From: Flavobacterium hydatis
Lineage (GTDB): Bacteria > Bacteroidota > Bacteroidia > Flavobacteriales > Flavobacteriaceae
Length of the DNA: 64,000 nt
NCBI RefSeq assembly: GCF_000737695.1
Contig: NZ_JPRM01000009.1
Coordinates: 38,977-102,976, forward strand
Direction of reading: 5' to 3'
Both the position numbers and the translations under genes were made by a program. Below the pieces are notes generated by a model. It was given only the letters and a program-made list of their open reading frames with translations. It made no database searches and was not told the DNA's origin. Shown here one piece after another: positions 35,301-43,629 of this stretch. The stretch's first letter is position 1. Each line of letters starts with the position of its first letter.

Positions 35301-36830
35301 TTTTATAAACTTAAGTTTATGTAAATCGGCATTTTCTACATTAATATGGAAATCATAATTACTATCTCTTCTGCTTAAATCTATCAAACCATCAAATGTC
35401 ATATTCAGGTTAGGATCATTCACAGAAAGCTGTCCTTTATAATGTGGCAATTTAAAATTACCATTTAAGACTATATTATTATAGGTATAATTATTATAAT
35501 TAAATTTCTGAACATCTCCTTTTATAACTGTATTCAGATATTTCTCGGTAAACCCTTTTCCGTCTACATCCAGATTAAGAGTAGTTTTTCCGATATCCTT
35601 ACGTCCAAGCAGAGTACCAACATCAAAATTTTCTAAAACAATATTCCCCGAATACGAAGCTTTATCGATAACATCGATATTATTCATATTCAGATCGATA
35701 AGACCATTTCCTAAATCGGTTGTCATAGTAAAATCTGTATCCAAAGCTGTTTTAGATACTTTTGCTTTACCTATAATCGAAAATTTACCTATACGTTTTA
35801 ATTCTTTAGGCAATTTTTTCCCTAATACATTTGGCAGCAAAACAACGAGGTTATCATAACTAGACGAAAGTCTATCAAATTTCCCGTTCATAAGAAACTC
35901 TTGTCCGTTTTTGCCAAAAAGATTTTTGAAATTAATATTTCCATCGATAGTCGATTTATGCAAATCTGTTAACCTCAGATGTTTTAAATTTAAATCATTT
36001 AAAGTTCCATCTATTTTAGATTTAACACGGAAGTATTGATCTTTTCCTAGTTCTTTATAAAAATAACGAATATCATTAGATCCAATATTAGCAGAATCTA
36101 GAGCAACATCAAATTGTACTTTATCTGTAAACTTTGCAAAATCTTCTATACGATAATTTAACGTAGCCGCTCCGTAAATCTTAGAGTACTTTGTTAGGAT
36201 AGACAATTTTTCAAGCTTCATCTGCTTTTTAGTATAGCTAAATCTTGAAGTTAAATTAGCTACATATAAACCTCTATGATCCAAAAATGATAATTTATGA
36301 ATCTTTGTACTTACATCGGGCCCATAAAGTTTAAAATCACTTATATGTGCATTAAGTTTTGTAAAATCGACATCCTTAGGAACGACTCTATTTTCGTCTG
36401 TAAGAATAAAATGTCCGTTAGAGATATAAGCATCTTTTGCAGTAAGCAAGAAACGTTTTGCAGAAGGTTTTTTGGGTGGTCCTGTCTCAAATGCCTGAAT
36501 GAATACATCTAGATTGGTTTTCTTTTCGTTTTTATAGGTTTTTAAATTAAATAACAAACCTGTCATGCGAATTTCGCCAAAAATCAAATCGCCATCAAGA
36601 ACTCTCTTAACGGCTAGAATATTAGTTTTAATTAAATCAGAATAGATTAAAGTATCCTTATGATGATCCATTATTAAAACTTTCCTGAGTTTTACGCCAC
36701 CAAAAACACTTACAGAAACTTTATCGACAGATATATGTGTACCAAAATCTGAGTTTAAAGTATCGGTAATATAATTAGCAATTTTTGTCTGAACGACTGG
36801 TAGAGACAATGCGATAGCCAGTACTAACAA
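32370..36830 (-). CDS. tamB: translocation/assembly module TamB-like protein
   Basis: A very large (1486 residues as given) envelope protein. It has an N-terminal hydrophobic anchor (LVLAIALSLPVVQTKIANYITD), then more than 1200 residues of repeating beta strands typical of AsmA/TamB bridge-like lipid transfer proteins, and the C-terminal TamB domain (~residues 1020-1450, with GGSISWEGNPMKAQLNLEAVY and VVIGIRGDLTSPEPDFNIEFP). TamB works with the Omp85 protein TamA; current work supports phospholipid transport to the outer membrane. tamA is not in the window. The start is problematic: TTG at 36830 is the first canonical start, but matching signal-anchor coding (KIKKIVSRSLIGLILLL) continues upstream to a stop at 36897 without any ATG, GTG or TTG. 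Confidence 0.9.
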   Translation of the reverse strand: MLVLAIALSLPVVQTKIANYITDTLNSDFGTHISVDKVSVSVFGGVKLRKVLIMDHHKDTLIYSDLIKTNILAVKRVLDGDLIFGEIRMTGLLFNLKTYKNEKKTNLDVFIQAFETGPPKKPSAKRFLLTAKDAYISNGHFILTDENRVVPKDVDFTKLNAHISDFKLYGPDVSTKIHKLSFLDHRGLYVANLTSRFSYTKKQMKLEKLSILTKYSKIYGAATLNYRIEDFAKFTDKVQFDVALDSANIGSNDIRYFYKELGKDQYFRVKSKIDGTLNDLNLKHLRLTDLHKSTIDGNINFKNLFGKNGQEFLMNGKFDRLSSSYDNLVVLLPNVLGKKLPKELKRIGKFSIIGKAKVSKTALDTDFTMTTDLGNGLIDLNMNNIDVIDKASYSGNIVLENFDVGTLLGRKDIGKTTLNLDVDGKGFTEKYLNTVIKGDVQKFNYNNYTYNNIVLNGNFKLPHYKGQLSVNDPNLNMTFDGLIDLSRRDSNYDFHINVENADLHKLKFIKDSISVFKGDVAVHVSGNTIENLQGDIEINDAVYQNPKSTYVFDQVKVSSNFDADKIRTITISSTDVVDGEIVGKFKFNQLENLVTNSVGSLYANYKPLKVSKGQFLHFNFTIYNKIIEIFYPEIELATNTVVKGKIDADKQEFKLKFNSPQIKAAQNIFDNIRVSVDNKNPLYNAYVELDSIKTKYYKVRDFSLINVTMKDTLFVRSEFKGGSKGEDYFNFNLYHTIDKNKNNVVGINKSELKFKDYLWYLNENDEPDNQIVFDKKFKNFDIDNIILSHENQKIELVGQIKDADYKDLKLSFKDVDLNKITPTNDKLVLNGNINGEVNFKQKKNAFQPTASILIDKLSVNKTDLGALKFDIVGDENLRKFAINSSIENDKAELFKLFGNFEVINKETILDLQLKFDTFNLASLSSLGGEVLSNIRGYVSGNAAIIGNLKRPDVNGRLYLDKAGMTIPYLNIDYELSDKTIVDVTDEKFLLRNNTITDTKYGTKGILNGTIEHNNFGDWKLDLDISSKRLLALDTKDSEDAAYFGTAFINGRATIKGPTSALFIKVDAKSEKGTSVKIPINDAQTMSDNNFIHFITAKEKYNLANGIVEKTRNYNGLELEFDFDITPDAEVEVILDRNSGHGMKGKGFGSLLFKINTLGKFNMWGDFQAYEGTYNFKYGGLIDKKFVVKKGGSISWEGNPMKAQLNLEAVYKTSANPAVLLENSSFSKKVPVEVVIGIRGDLTSPEPDFNIEFPTVSNVLKSEIQYKLVDKDVRQTQALYLLSSGGFLSPEGVSQSDFSSSLFETATNLLGGIIHSDSDKIDIGFTYTSADRRLGQEADGQFAATISSQINERITINGKVGVPVGGINESAIVGDVEVQYRVNEDGSMNLRLFNRENDINYIGQGVGYTQGIGVSYEVDFDTFRELVNKIFKNHKLERAIKTSNQNNDVPDSAINPDYIDFSKSKKTNKKEKEKVKTNDQGLIPEED

Positions 36831-37036
36831 AAGTAGAATTAGTCCGATTAAGGAACGTGATACTATTTTTTTTATTTTTCTGATACTGGTTGTTTTTTAG
36901 TTTTTCTTTAAATTTAATTTTAGAGCAAACAAAGGAAGGTTCCTTTGATAAAAATTCTTTAATTTTGGCTTCTGCTTTTAAATAAAAAAATTTAAAATTT
37001 GATTCGTCAAATATAATTCAAAATTCGTGCCTTTAC

Positions 37037-38059
37037 ATGCAAAATCCTGAGGTTTTTATTCTAGCTATCGAAAGTTCTTGTGATGATACCGCAGCGGCTG
37101 TTTTACATAACGATAAAGTTCTGTCAAATGTTGTTGCCAACCAACTGATACATACGCAATATGGTGGTGTTGTACCCGAACTTGCGTCTAGAGCTCACCA
37201 ACAAAACATTGTACCCGTAATTGATGCTGCTCTTCGCAAAGCAAATATAAAAAAAGAACAATTATCTGCAATAGCCTTTACTCAAGGTCCCGGACTTATG
37301 GGATCATTGCTCGTAGGAAGTTCTTTTAGTAAATCGATGTCTTTGGCATTACAAATTCCTCTAATTGCAGTTAATCATATGCATGCGCATATTTTAGCTC
37401 ATTTTATTGATGAAGATGGTTACGACAAACCAACGTTTCCATTTTTGGCATTAACAATAAGTGGAGGTCATACACAGGTTATTAAAGTAAATGGCTTTTT
37501 TGATTTGCAAATTATCGGAGAAACTACCGATGATGCCGTTGGTGAAGCGTTTGATAAAAGTGCTAAAATTCTTGGTCTTCCCTACCCTGGTGGTCCACTA
37601 ATCGATAAATATGCACAATTAGGAAACCCTAAAGCATTTGTGTTTACAAAACCAAAAGTACCTGGATTAGACTTTAGTTTTTCTGGTTTAAAAACGGCTA
37701 TTTTATATTTTATTCAGAAGAAAAAACAAGAGAACCCAAATTTCATCGAGGAGAATCTTAATGACATTTGCGCTTCTATACAATATACTATTATCGAAAT
37801 TTTAATGGACAAATTAAAATTGGCGGTAAAAGAAACTGGAATCAATCAAATTGCGATTGGCGGTGGTGTTTCGGCTAACTCGGGCATTAGAAATAGACTA
37901 AAAGAAAGCGAAAAGAAATACGGATGGAAAACTTACATTCCTAAATTTGAATACACTACCGATAATGCTGCAATGATTGGAATTGTAGGTTACCAAAAAT
38001 ATTTATCAAAACAATTTGAGACAGCTGCTGTTGTCTCTAAAGCAAGAATACAATTTTAA
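37037..38059 (+). CDS. tsaD: tRNA N6-threonylcarbamoyladenosine (t6A37) transferase
   Basis: The 340-residue protein begins AIESSCDDTAAAVL, the TsaD/Kae1 nucleotide-binding start; the metal-binding HMHAH lies at residues 114-118; LTISGGHTQVI, FDKSAKILGLPYPGGP and IAIGGGVSANSGIR follow. It transfers the threonylcarbamoyl group to A37 of ANN-decoding tRNAs with TsaB/TsaE. It is divergent from tamB, and rsmE follows by three bases, so the two RNA-modification genes form an operon. Confidence 0.97.
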   Translation: MQNPEVFILAIESSCDDTAAAVLHNDKVLSNVVANQLIHTQYGGVVPELASRAHQQNIVPVIDAALRKANIKKEQLSAIAFTQGPGLMGSLLVGSSFSKSMSLALQIPLIAVNHMHAHILAHFIDEDGYDKPTFPFLALTISGGHTQVIKVNGFFDLQIIGETTDDAVGEAFDKSAKILGLPYPGGPLIDKYAQLGNPKAFVFTKPKVPGLDFSFSGLKTAILYFIQKKKQENPNFIEENLNDICASIQYTIIEILMDKLKLAVKETGINQIAIGGGVSANSGIRNRLKESEKKYGWKTYIPKFEYTTDNAAMIGIVGYQKYLSKQFETAAVVSKARIQF

Positions 38060-38062
38060 ATT

Positions 38063-38776
38063 ATGCAATTATTTTACAACCCAAATATTGACGAAACGAC
38101 TCAGGAATTTTCTTTTGATAAAGAAGAAAGCAAACACATTATAAAAGTATTACGAAAAAAAGATTCTGATATATTACATGTAACAAATGGATTGGGTTAT
38201 TTATTTGAAACCGAAATTACATTGGCTTCTGATAATAAATGTACTGTAAAAATAATTTCGATTGAGAAAGCTCAAGAACCAAAATACCGTTTGCATCTTG
38301 CTGTTGCTCCTACCAAAATGAATGATCGCTACGAATGGTTTCTAGAAAAAGCTACCGAAATAGGTATTCATGAAATTACCCCGATTATTTGCGACAGATC
38401 AGAACGTAAAGTAATTAATATAGAACGTTTTGAGAAAATTATTTTATCGGCAATGAAACAATCGAACGAATTGTATCTTCCTAAGCTTAATGAAGCTATC
38501 TCGTTTAAAGAATTTGTAAAACGCAAAAACGAAGGTTTACAATTAATCGCTCATTGTGAAGAAACCGATAAAAAATCTTTAAAATCGGTTTTAAAACCTA
38601 ATGAGAACGTAACATTACTTATTGGTCCTGAAGGTGACTTCTCGGAAAAAGAAATCGCTTTGGCTCTAGAAAATAATTTTCAGCCTGTATCGTTAGGTAA
38701 TACAAGATTGCGTACCGAAACTGCTGCAATGGTAGCTTGCCATAGTGTTGCTTTTTTTAATGAAACACCTAATTAA
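38063..38776 (+). CDS. rsmE: 16S rRNA (uracil(1498)-N(3))-methyltransferase
   Basis: The 237-residue SPOUT methyltransferase has an N-terminal PUA-like part (FSFDKEESKHIIKVLRKK) and the C-terminal knot with LLIGPEGDFSEKEIALAL and SLGNTRLRTETAAMVACHSV, the RsmE SAM-binding signature. It methylates U1498 of 16S rRNA. It is three bases after tsaD. The stop codon is followed by a repeat element at 38788. Confidence 0.95.
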   Translation: MQLFYNPNIDETTQEFSFDKEESKHIIKVLRKKDSDILHVTNGLGYLFETEITLASDNKCTVKIISIEKAQEPKYRLHLAVAPTKMNDRYEWFLEKATEIGIHEITPIICDRSERKVINIERFEKIILSAMKQSNELYLPKLNEAISFKEFVKRKNEGLQLIAHCEETDKKSLKSVLKPNENVTLLIGPEGDFSEKEIALALENNFQPVSLGNTRLRTETAAMVACHSVAFFNETPN

Positions 38777-38787
38777 TTAACGCTAAC

Positions 38788-38944
38788 TTGTCATTTCTGA
38801 CGAAGGAGACTCGAGTAATAGCGAACTAATGAAATAAATCACGCTTACAGATTAAATTTACTGAGCTTTGTCAAAGTTTTGAACTTTGACAAAGCTTTAA
38901 AAGCCGAATTACTAGTGAAGTTGCTTCGCTTATCGCAATGACAA
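38788..38944. repeat. 157-bp intergenic inverted-repeat element with internal palindrome
   Basis: The ends TTGTCATT (38788) and AATGACAA (38937-38944) are perfect inverted repeats, and the flanking sequence extends the match loosely (CTGACGAAGGA against CTTCGCTTATCG). Inside, 38864-38896 is a 15-base-arm palindrome. The arrangement suits a non-autonomous dispersed element. It lies between rsmE and the DUF4159 gene; no transposase is present. Confidence 0.7.
38864..38896. repeat. 15-bp-arm palindrome, copy 2 (shares core with 19195-19227)
   Basis: AGCTTTGTCAAAGTT pairs perfectly with AACTTTGACAAAGCT across TTG. Arms share the inner TTTGTCAAAGTT with the palindrome at 19195-19227, 19.7 kb away. 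Confidence 0.8.
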
Positions 38945-38963
38945 ACCGATAATTTAAAATTAC

Positions 38964-39602
38964 ATGAAAAAAATATTTCTTTTGTTATTATTGATTTCAG
39001 TTTCTTCTTTTTCGCAAGAAATTGCATTACTAAAATATAGTGGCGGTGGCGATTGGTATGCAAATCCTACTTCATTACCTAATTTGATAAAGTTTTGTAA
39101 TGCTAATATTGATACTCGTATAAAAGCAAAACCCGGAACTGTAGAACCTAGTAATCCCGACTTGTTATCCTATCCTTTTGTACACATGACTGGACACGGA
39201 AACGTAGTTTTTAGCGATGCTGATGTTACTAATCTTCGTAATTATTTATATGGTGGAGGATTTCTTCATATCGATGATAATTATGGAATGGATCAATACA
39301 TTCGAAAAGAAATAAAAAAAATATTCCCAAATAATGATTTAATAGAACTTCCTGCCAATCATGCTATTTTTCAGAAACCGTTTCTTTTTCCTGCTGGTTT
39401 ACCTAAGATTCATGAACATGATGGCAAAAGACCTCAGGCATTTGGAATTTTTATCGAAAATAAATTAGTGTTACTTTATACATTTCAATGTGACCTTGGT
39501 GATGGCTGGGAAGATGCCGAAGTACATAACGATCCTCTCGAAGTAAGACAAAAAGCCCTAAAAATGGGCGCCAACATTATCAATTATATCTTTACCAATT
39601 AA
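38964..39602 (+). CDS. DUF4159 domain secreted protein
   Basis: The 212-residue product has a signal peptide ending SSFSQ. The mature part matches DUF4159 in overall pattern: SGGGDWYANPTSLPNLIKF, MTGHGNVVFSDADVTNLRNYLYGGGFLHIDDNYG, a GLPKIHEHDGK segment and CDLGDGWEDAEVHNDPLEVR. The fold resembles a ThuA/glutamine amidotransferase-like envelope protein; activity is unknown. A TrmH-type methyltransferase gene follows by 10 bases. Confidence 0.85.
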   Translation: MKKIFLLLLLISVSSFSQEIALLKYSGGGDWYANPTSLPNLIKFCNANIDTRIKAKPGTVEPSNPDLLSYPFVHMTGHGNVVFSDADVTNLRNYLYGGGFLHIDDNYGMDQYIRKEIKKIFPNNDLIELPANHAIFQKPFLFPAGLPKIHEHDGKRPQAFGIFIENKLVLLYTFQCDLGDGWEDAEVHNDPLEVRQKALKMGANIINYIFTN

Positions 39603-39612
39603 TTTAAGTCAG

Positions 39613-40107
39613 GTGCAATTAACACACGAAGAAATACAATTCGAAAGAAAAACTTTTCCAATTACACTAGTTTGTGATCATATTTATTTTCAACAAAACA
39701 TTGGTTCGCTTTTTAGAATAAGTGAAGCTTTTGGAGTTGAAAACATTATTTTTTTAGGTAAAGACATTCCGCTCACTCCAAGAAAAATCAATAAAACCTC
39801 TCGTAGTACGCATCTTCAGGTACCTTATACTGTTATCGAAGAAACACAGAATTTAGTTACACATCTGGTTGATTTAAAATGCGAAATCATTTCATTAGAG
39901 ATCACAAATAGTAGTAAACCTTTAAAAGAAGTTATTCTACCTGCCGATAAAAAAATCGTCTTAATAATTGGAAGTGAAATTAATGGAATTTCAGAAGAAT
40001 TATTAAAAATTTCGAGTCAAATAGTTCATATTAACATGTTTGGAAAAAACAGTAGCATGAATGTTGTGCAAGCTGCTAGTATAGCATTGTATGAATTTAC
40101 TTCTTAA
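39613..40107 (+). CDS. TrmH/SpoU-family RNA methyltransferase
   Basis: The 164-residue SPOUT protein has all three TrmH motifs: QNIGSLFRISEAFGV (motif 1), IIGSEINGISEELL (motif 2) and NSSMNVVQAASIALYEF (motif 3, trefoil knot). It likely methylates a ribose 2'-OH in tRNA or rRNA; the exact target is not readable. It starts with GTG at 39613, ten bases after the DUF4159 stop, so co-transcription is likely. Confidence 0.88.
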   Translation: MQLTHEEIQFERKTFPITLVCDHIYFQQNIGSLFRISEAFGVENIIFLGKDIPLTPRKINKTSRSTHLQVPYTVIEETQNLVTHLVDLKCEIISLEITNSSKPLKEVILPADKKIVLIIGSEINGISEELLKISSQIVHINMFGKNSSMNVVQAASIALYEFTS

Positions 40108-40161
40108 AAAATAAACTTCTTTTTTTGTAAGAACTAAGCTATACAAGGGTTTCTAAAATTC

Positions 40162-40252
40162 TAACAAACAAAATAATAATAAAATTTTGTCTGTTAAAAT
40201 ATTTGTTATAAAATTGTTTTAATTATTAACTAATCTAAAATTTTATAACAAA
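40162..40252 (+). promoter_or_regulatory. two consecutive stem-loops in the M43 protease leader
   Basis: Stem 1: TAACAAACAAAAT (40162-40174) with ATTTTGTCTGTTA (40184-40196), one mismatch. Stem 2: TTTGTTATAAAATT (40202-40215) with AATTTTATAACAAA (40239-40252), perfect 14 bases. Together they give four copies of TAACAAA/TTTGTTA or near copies. Stem 2 ends 13 bases before the ATG. They could be operators or an RNA switch; no terminator T-run follows. Confidence 0.5.
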
Positions 40253-40265
40253 ACCCCAAACTATT

Positions 40266-41222
40266 ATGAAAAAGATTGCTTTATCCGCATTTGCAGCGCT
40301 GCTGCTATTCTCGTGTCAAAACAACGACCAAGCAGAATCTACAACTCCAGAAGCTTCAGCTACAATTACTCAACGTGGCTGTGCAACTCAAGATGTTCTT
40401 GAAGCTCAATTAAAAGCCGACCCTACTTTGGCTATTAGAATGAATGAAATCGAAGCATTTACACAAAACAAGATACTTAGTGGTAAATTGGTAAATGGAA
40501 AAGTTCAAATTCCTGTTGTAGTTAATGTATTATACAGAACTGCTGCAGAAAATATTTCTGATGCACAAATCCAAACACAAATTGATGTATTGAACAAAGA
40601 TTTCAATGCTTTAAACTCTGATTACGGAAGTGTTCCTGCATTATTTGCTGGAGTAAAAGCTAACGTAGGAATTAGTTTTGTTTTAGATCAAATCATCAGA
40701 AAATCAACAACAAAAACTTCATGGGGAACTAATGATGCCATGAAAAAAACTGCCTCTGGAGGTCTTAACCCAACTTCTCCAACTACAAAGCTTAACTTAT
40801 GGGCTTGTAAAATTGGTGGTGGAATATTAGGTTATGCTCAATTTCCTGGTGGAGCTTCTGCTACAGACGGAGTTGTAATTGACTCTCAATATTTCGGATT
40901 ATCAGGATCTGCTGCTGCTCCTTATAACTTAGGAAGAACTGGAACTCACGAAGTGGGTCACTGGATGAACTTACGTCATATTTGGGGAGATGCTAATTGC
41001 GGAAATGACCAAGTAGCTGATACTCCAGTTCATAACGCTGCAAATTATGGTGTACCTGCATATCCTCATTATAGTACTTGTACAGGAACTCCTGTAGAAA
41101 TGACTATGAACTACATGGATTATACAGATGATGCTGGAATGTACATGTTTACAGTAGGTCAAAAAAACAAAATGGCTGCCATTTTCTTAACAGGTGGTCC
41201 TAGAGCTGCTTTTGGCATCTAA
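40266..41222 (+). CDS. M43 (pappalysin/cytophagalysin) zinc metalloprotease, lipoprotein
   Basis: The 318-residue product has a lipoprotein signal with lipobox LFSC (Cys ~17). The zinc site HEVGHWMNLRH (residues 228-238, HExxHxxGxxH variant) is followed by IWGDANCGND and by a Met-turn-like region MTMNYMDYTDDAG and FTVGQ. This is the metzincin pattern of the M43 family. The protein probably degrades proteins at the cell surface or outside the cell. It stands alone; two leader stem-loops precede it and a terminator follows. Confidence 0.93.
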   Translation: MKKIALSAFAALLLFSCQNNDQAESTTPEASATITQRGCATQDVLEAQLKADPTLAIRMNEIEAFTQNKILSGKLVNGKVQIPVVVNVLYRTAAENISDAQIQTQIDVLNKDFNALNSDYGSVPALFAGVKANVGISFVLDQIIRKSTTKTSWGTNDAMKKTASGGLNPTSPTTKLNLWACKIGGGILGYAQFPGGASATDGVVIDSQYFGLSGSAAAPYNLGRTGTHEVGHWMNLRHIWGDANCGNDQVADTPVHNAANYGVPAYPHYSTCTGTPVEMTMNYMDYTDDAGMYMFTVGQKNKMAAIFLTGGPRAAFGI

Positions 41223-41260
41223 TATTAAAATCAAATAACTAAACTAGGTTAATAATTATT

Positions 41261-41290
41261 AAAAGCGAGATTATATATCTCGCTTTTTTT
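41261..41290 (+). terminator. intrinsic terminator after the M43 protease
   Basis: AAAAGCGAGAT and ATCTCGCTTTT pair perfectly and are followed by a T-run, 38 bases after the stop codon. Confidence 0.85.
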
Positions 41291-41352
41291 GTTTTATAAA
41301 TGTAATCTTTCCCTCATTTTTTCTATATTTATCCTCTAAAGAAAAACAAACT

Positions 41353-42444
41353 ATGATTACATCTAAAGTAATTTCAAACGGGATTTTAAGAGCTATCGCA
41401 ACTATTTTGGGTGTATCGCTAATTTTGTATTTTTTATATCAAATACAAACAGTAATTATTTATCTATGTGTTTCTCTCATATTGTGCTTAATAGCAAACC
41501 CTTTTGTAAAATTCCTGAAGGAAAAATTAAAATTTAATAGCTCATTTGCAGCTATAACTACTATCGTATTTTTTATATTATTAATGATTGGTTTTATACT
41601 ATTATTTGTACCGTTAATAATATCTCAGGCAAATAATCTATCGCTTCTTGATACTGATAGTCTTCAGAAACAATTTTTACTGATAGAACGTGATTTTGAA
41701 GCTTACTTTAATTTGCAACATATCGATTTACAAACTCTTTTAAAGAAACCCGAAATAACGTCTAAACTAGATTTTAGTTATTTTACAGCCTTTATAAACT
41801 CAATCTTAAATATGCTTGCAGGTTTTGGAATGGGATTGGTATCTGTTTTCTTTATTACTTTTTTCTTTATTAAGGATCAGAATATTTTTAAAGAAAATGC
41901 CAAAAGAATTCTTCCTGATAATAATGAAGACAAAATTATAAACTCAATTACTAAAATAAATCACTTACTAACACGCTATTTTGTAGGCTTGTTACTGCAA
42001 TTAACTGTTGTGTTTATTCTTTATTTTATAGTGCTAATAATTTTTGGAAGTCAGAATGCATTTGTTATTGCTTTTTTATGTGCTGTCTTAAATATCATTC
42101 CTTATGTTGGGCCTATAATAGGAACAATCCTTGCGGCTCTATTAACTATGTTGAGTTTAATTGGTGGTGATTTTCAAACTGAAATTTTACCTAAAACTAT
42201 ATATATCGTAATCGGATTTTTATTGGTTCAGGCAATTGATAATAATGTTAGCCAACCAATTATTTCCTCAAAAAGCGTAAATTCGCACCCGCTGGAAATA
42301 TTCTTAATTACTTTAATTAGTGGAATAACTTTTGGAATCGTCGGAATGATTATTGCAATCCCGTTTTATACTTGCCTTAAAGTTATTGCCAAAGAATTTT
42401 TTCCTAACAATAAAGTTGTTATTGTATTAACCGAAAAAATATAA
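41353..42444 (+). CDS. AI-2E family transporter (TerC/YdiK-like exporter)
   Basis: The 363-residue protein has about eight hydrophobic segments, including ILRAIATILGVSLILYFLY, a large charged loop near residues 100-140, and the typical helix with NIIPYVGPIIGTILAALL followed by the C-terminal IISSKSVNSHPLEIFLITLISGITFGIVGMIIAIPF. The family was named after YdgG/TqsA (AI-2 export) but most members have unknown substrates. The next gene starts after two bases, so the two are co-transcribed. Confidence 0.88.
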   Translation: MITSKVISNGILRAIATILGVSLILYFLYQIQTVIIYLCVSLILCLIANPFVKFLKEKLKFNSSFAAITTIVFFILLMIGFILLFVPLIISQANNLSLLDTDSLQKQFLLIERDFEAYFNLQHIDLQTLLKKPEITSKLDFSYFTAFINSILNMLAGFGMGLVSVFFITFFFIKDQNIFKENAKRILPDNNEDKIINSITKINHLLTRYFVGLLLQLTVVFILYFIVLIIFGSQNAFVIAFLCAVLNIIPYVGPIIGTILAALLTMLSLIGGDFQTEILPKTIYIVIGFLLVQAIDNNVSQPIISSKSVNSHPLEIFLITLISGITFGIVGMIIAIPFYTCLKVIAKEFFPNNKVVIVLTEKI

Positions 42445-42446
42445 AA

Positions 42447-43625
42447 TTGAATTTAGCCCTTTTACATAATTCTGTTCAGGATTTTATAAATAAAAAAGTA
42501 AATGAATCTATTTCAAAATTAGCACTTCAAAAAAATCCTTTTCCAGAAATAGAATGGATTGCTATTTTAAACCAGATTGAGGCTAAAACAAAAGCAAAAG
42601 ATAAATTGCCTACTTGGTTTGCTACTGAGAATATAATTTATCCGAGTAAAATTTCGGTTGAACAAACCTCATCAGAGAAAACAGCTTTGTATAAAGCTAA
42701 TTTAGTTTCGGGAGATAGTTTAATAGACTTAACTGGAGGTTTTGGTGTAGACGATTATTATTTCTCTAAAAAAATAAAAAATGTAGCACATTGCGAGATA
42801 AACCCAGATTTATCGGCAATTGTGCAACATAATTTTAAGCAATTAAAAATCGATAATTGTACGTGTTATCCCGAAGATAGTTTTAATGTTCTAAAAAAAC
42901 TAAACCAAAAATGGGATTGGATTTACATAGATCCTTCTAGACGAAATGATGCCAAAGGCAAAGTTTTTATGCTAAAGGATTGCTTGCCTAATGTACCTGA
43001 TTTATTAGATTTTTATTTTGAAAACTCTGATTCTGTTTTAATAAAAACAGCTCCTTTATTAGATATTTCTGCTGGTCTTTCGGAATTAAAGAATGTAAAA
43101 AACATTCATATTATTGCTCTCGAAAATGAGGTCAAGGAATTACTATGGGAAATTCACAAAGGCTATTCTGGAAAAATAACACTCAAGACGGCTAATATCT
43201 TAAAGGATAAAACGGAGACTTTTGAATTTGCATTAAATGAAGAACCTGAATTTATAAGCTACGATTTTCCTCGTAAATACTTGTACGAGCCTAATAGTGC
43301 GATTATGAAATCGGGAGGTTTTGATGAAGTAAGTTCTTTTTATAAAATAGATAAGCTCCATAAACATTCTCATTTATATACTTCAGACGATTTAATTGCT
43401 TTTCCTGGAAGAACTTTTGAAGTTCAAGAAACCATTCCATACTCTAAAAACGAAATAAAACTTCATCTTTCAAACAAACAAGCCAATATTACTACTAGGA
43501 ATTTTCCTGATAGTGTAGAAACCATTCGAAAAAAATGGAAAATAAAAGATGGTGGAAATTTATATTGTTTTTTTACAACTGATAAAAATGACAATAAAAT
43601 AGTTTTAATTTGCAGAAAAATATAA
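42447..43625 (+). CDS. class I SAM-dependent methyltransferase with THUMP-like domain
   Basis: The 392-residue protein has a methyltransferase core: DLTGGFGVDDYYFSKK (SAM motif I), AHCEINPDLSAI and WIYIDPSRR (DPSRR, motif IV, substrate-facing). The C-terminal ~110 residues correspond to a THUMP-like RNA-binding module. The first codon is TTG. It is probably an rRNA or tRNA modifier; target unknown. It follows the AI-2E gene by two bases and is followed, four bases after its stop, by a secreted protein gene. Confidence 0.85.
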   Translation: MNLALLHNSVQDFINKKVNESISKLALQKNPFPEIEWIAILNQIEAKTKAKDKLPTWFATENIIYPSKISVEQTSSEKTALYKANLVSGDSLIDLTGGFGVDDYYFSKKIKNVAHCEINPDLSAIVQHNFKQLKIDNCTCYPEDSFNVLKKLNQKWDWIYIDPSRRNDAKGKVFMLKDCLPNVPDLLDFYFENSDSVLIKTAPLLDISAGLSELKNVKNIHIIALENEVKELLWEIHKGYSGKITLKTANILKDKTETFEFALNEEPEFISYDFPRKYLYEPNSAIMKSGGFDEVSSFYKIDKLHKHSHLYTSDDLIAFPGRTFEVQETIPYSKNEIKLHLSNKQANITTRNFPDSVETIRKKWKIKDGGNLYCFFTTDKNDNKIVLICRKI

Positions 43626-43629
43626 TAAA

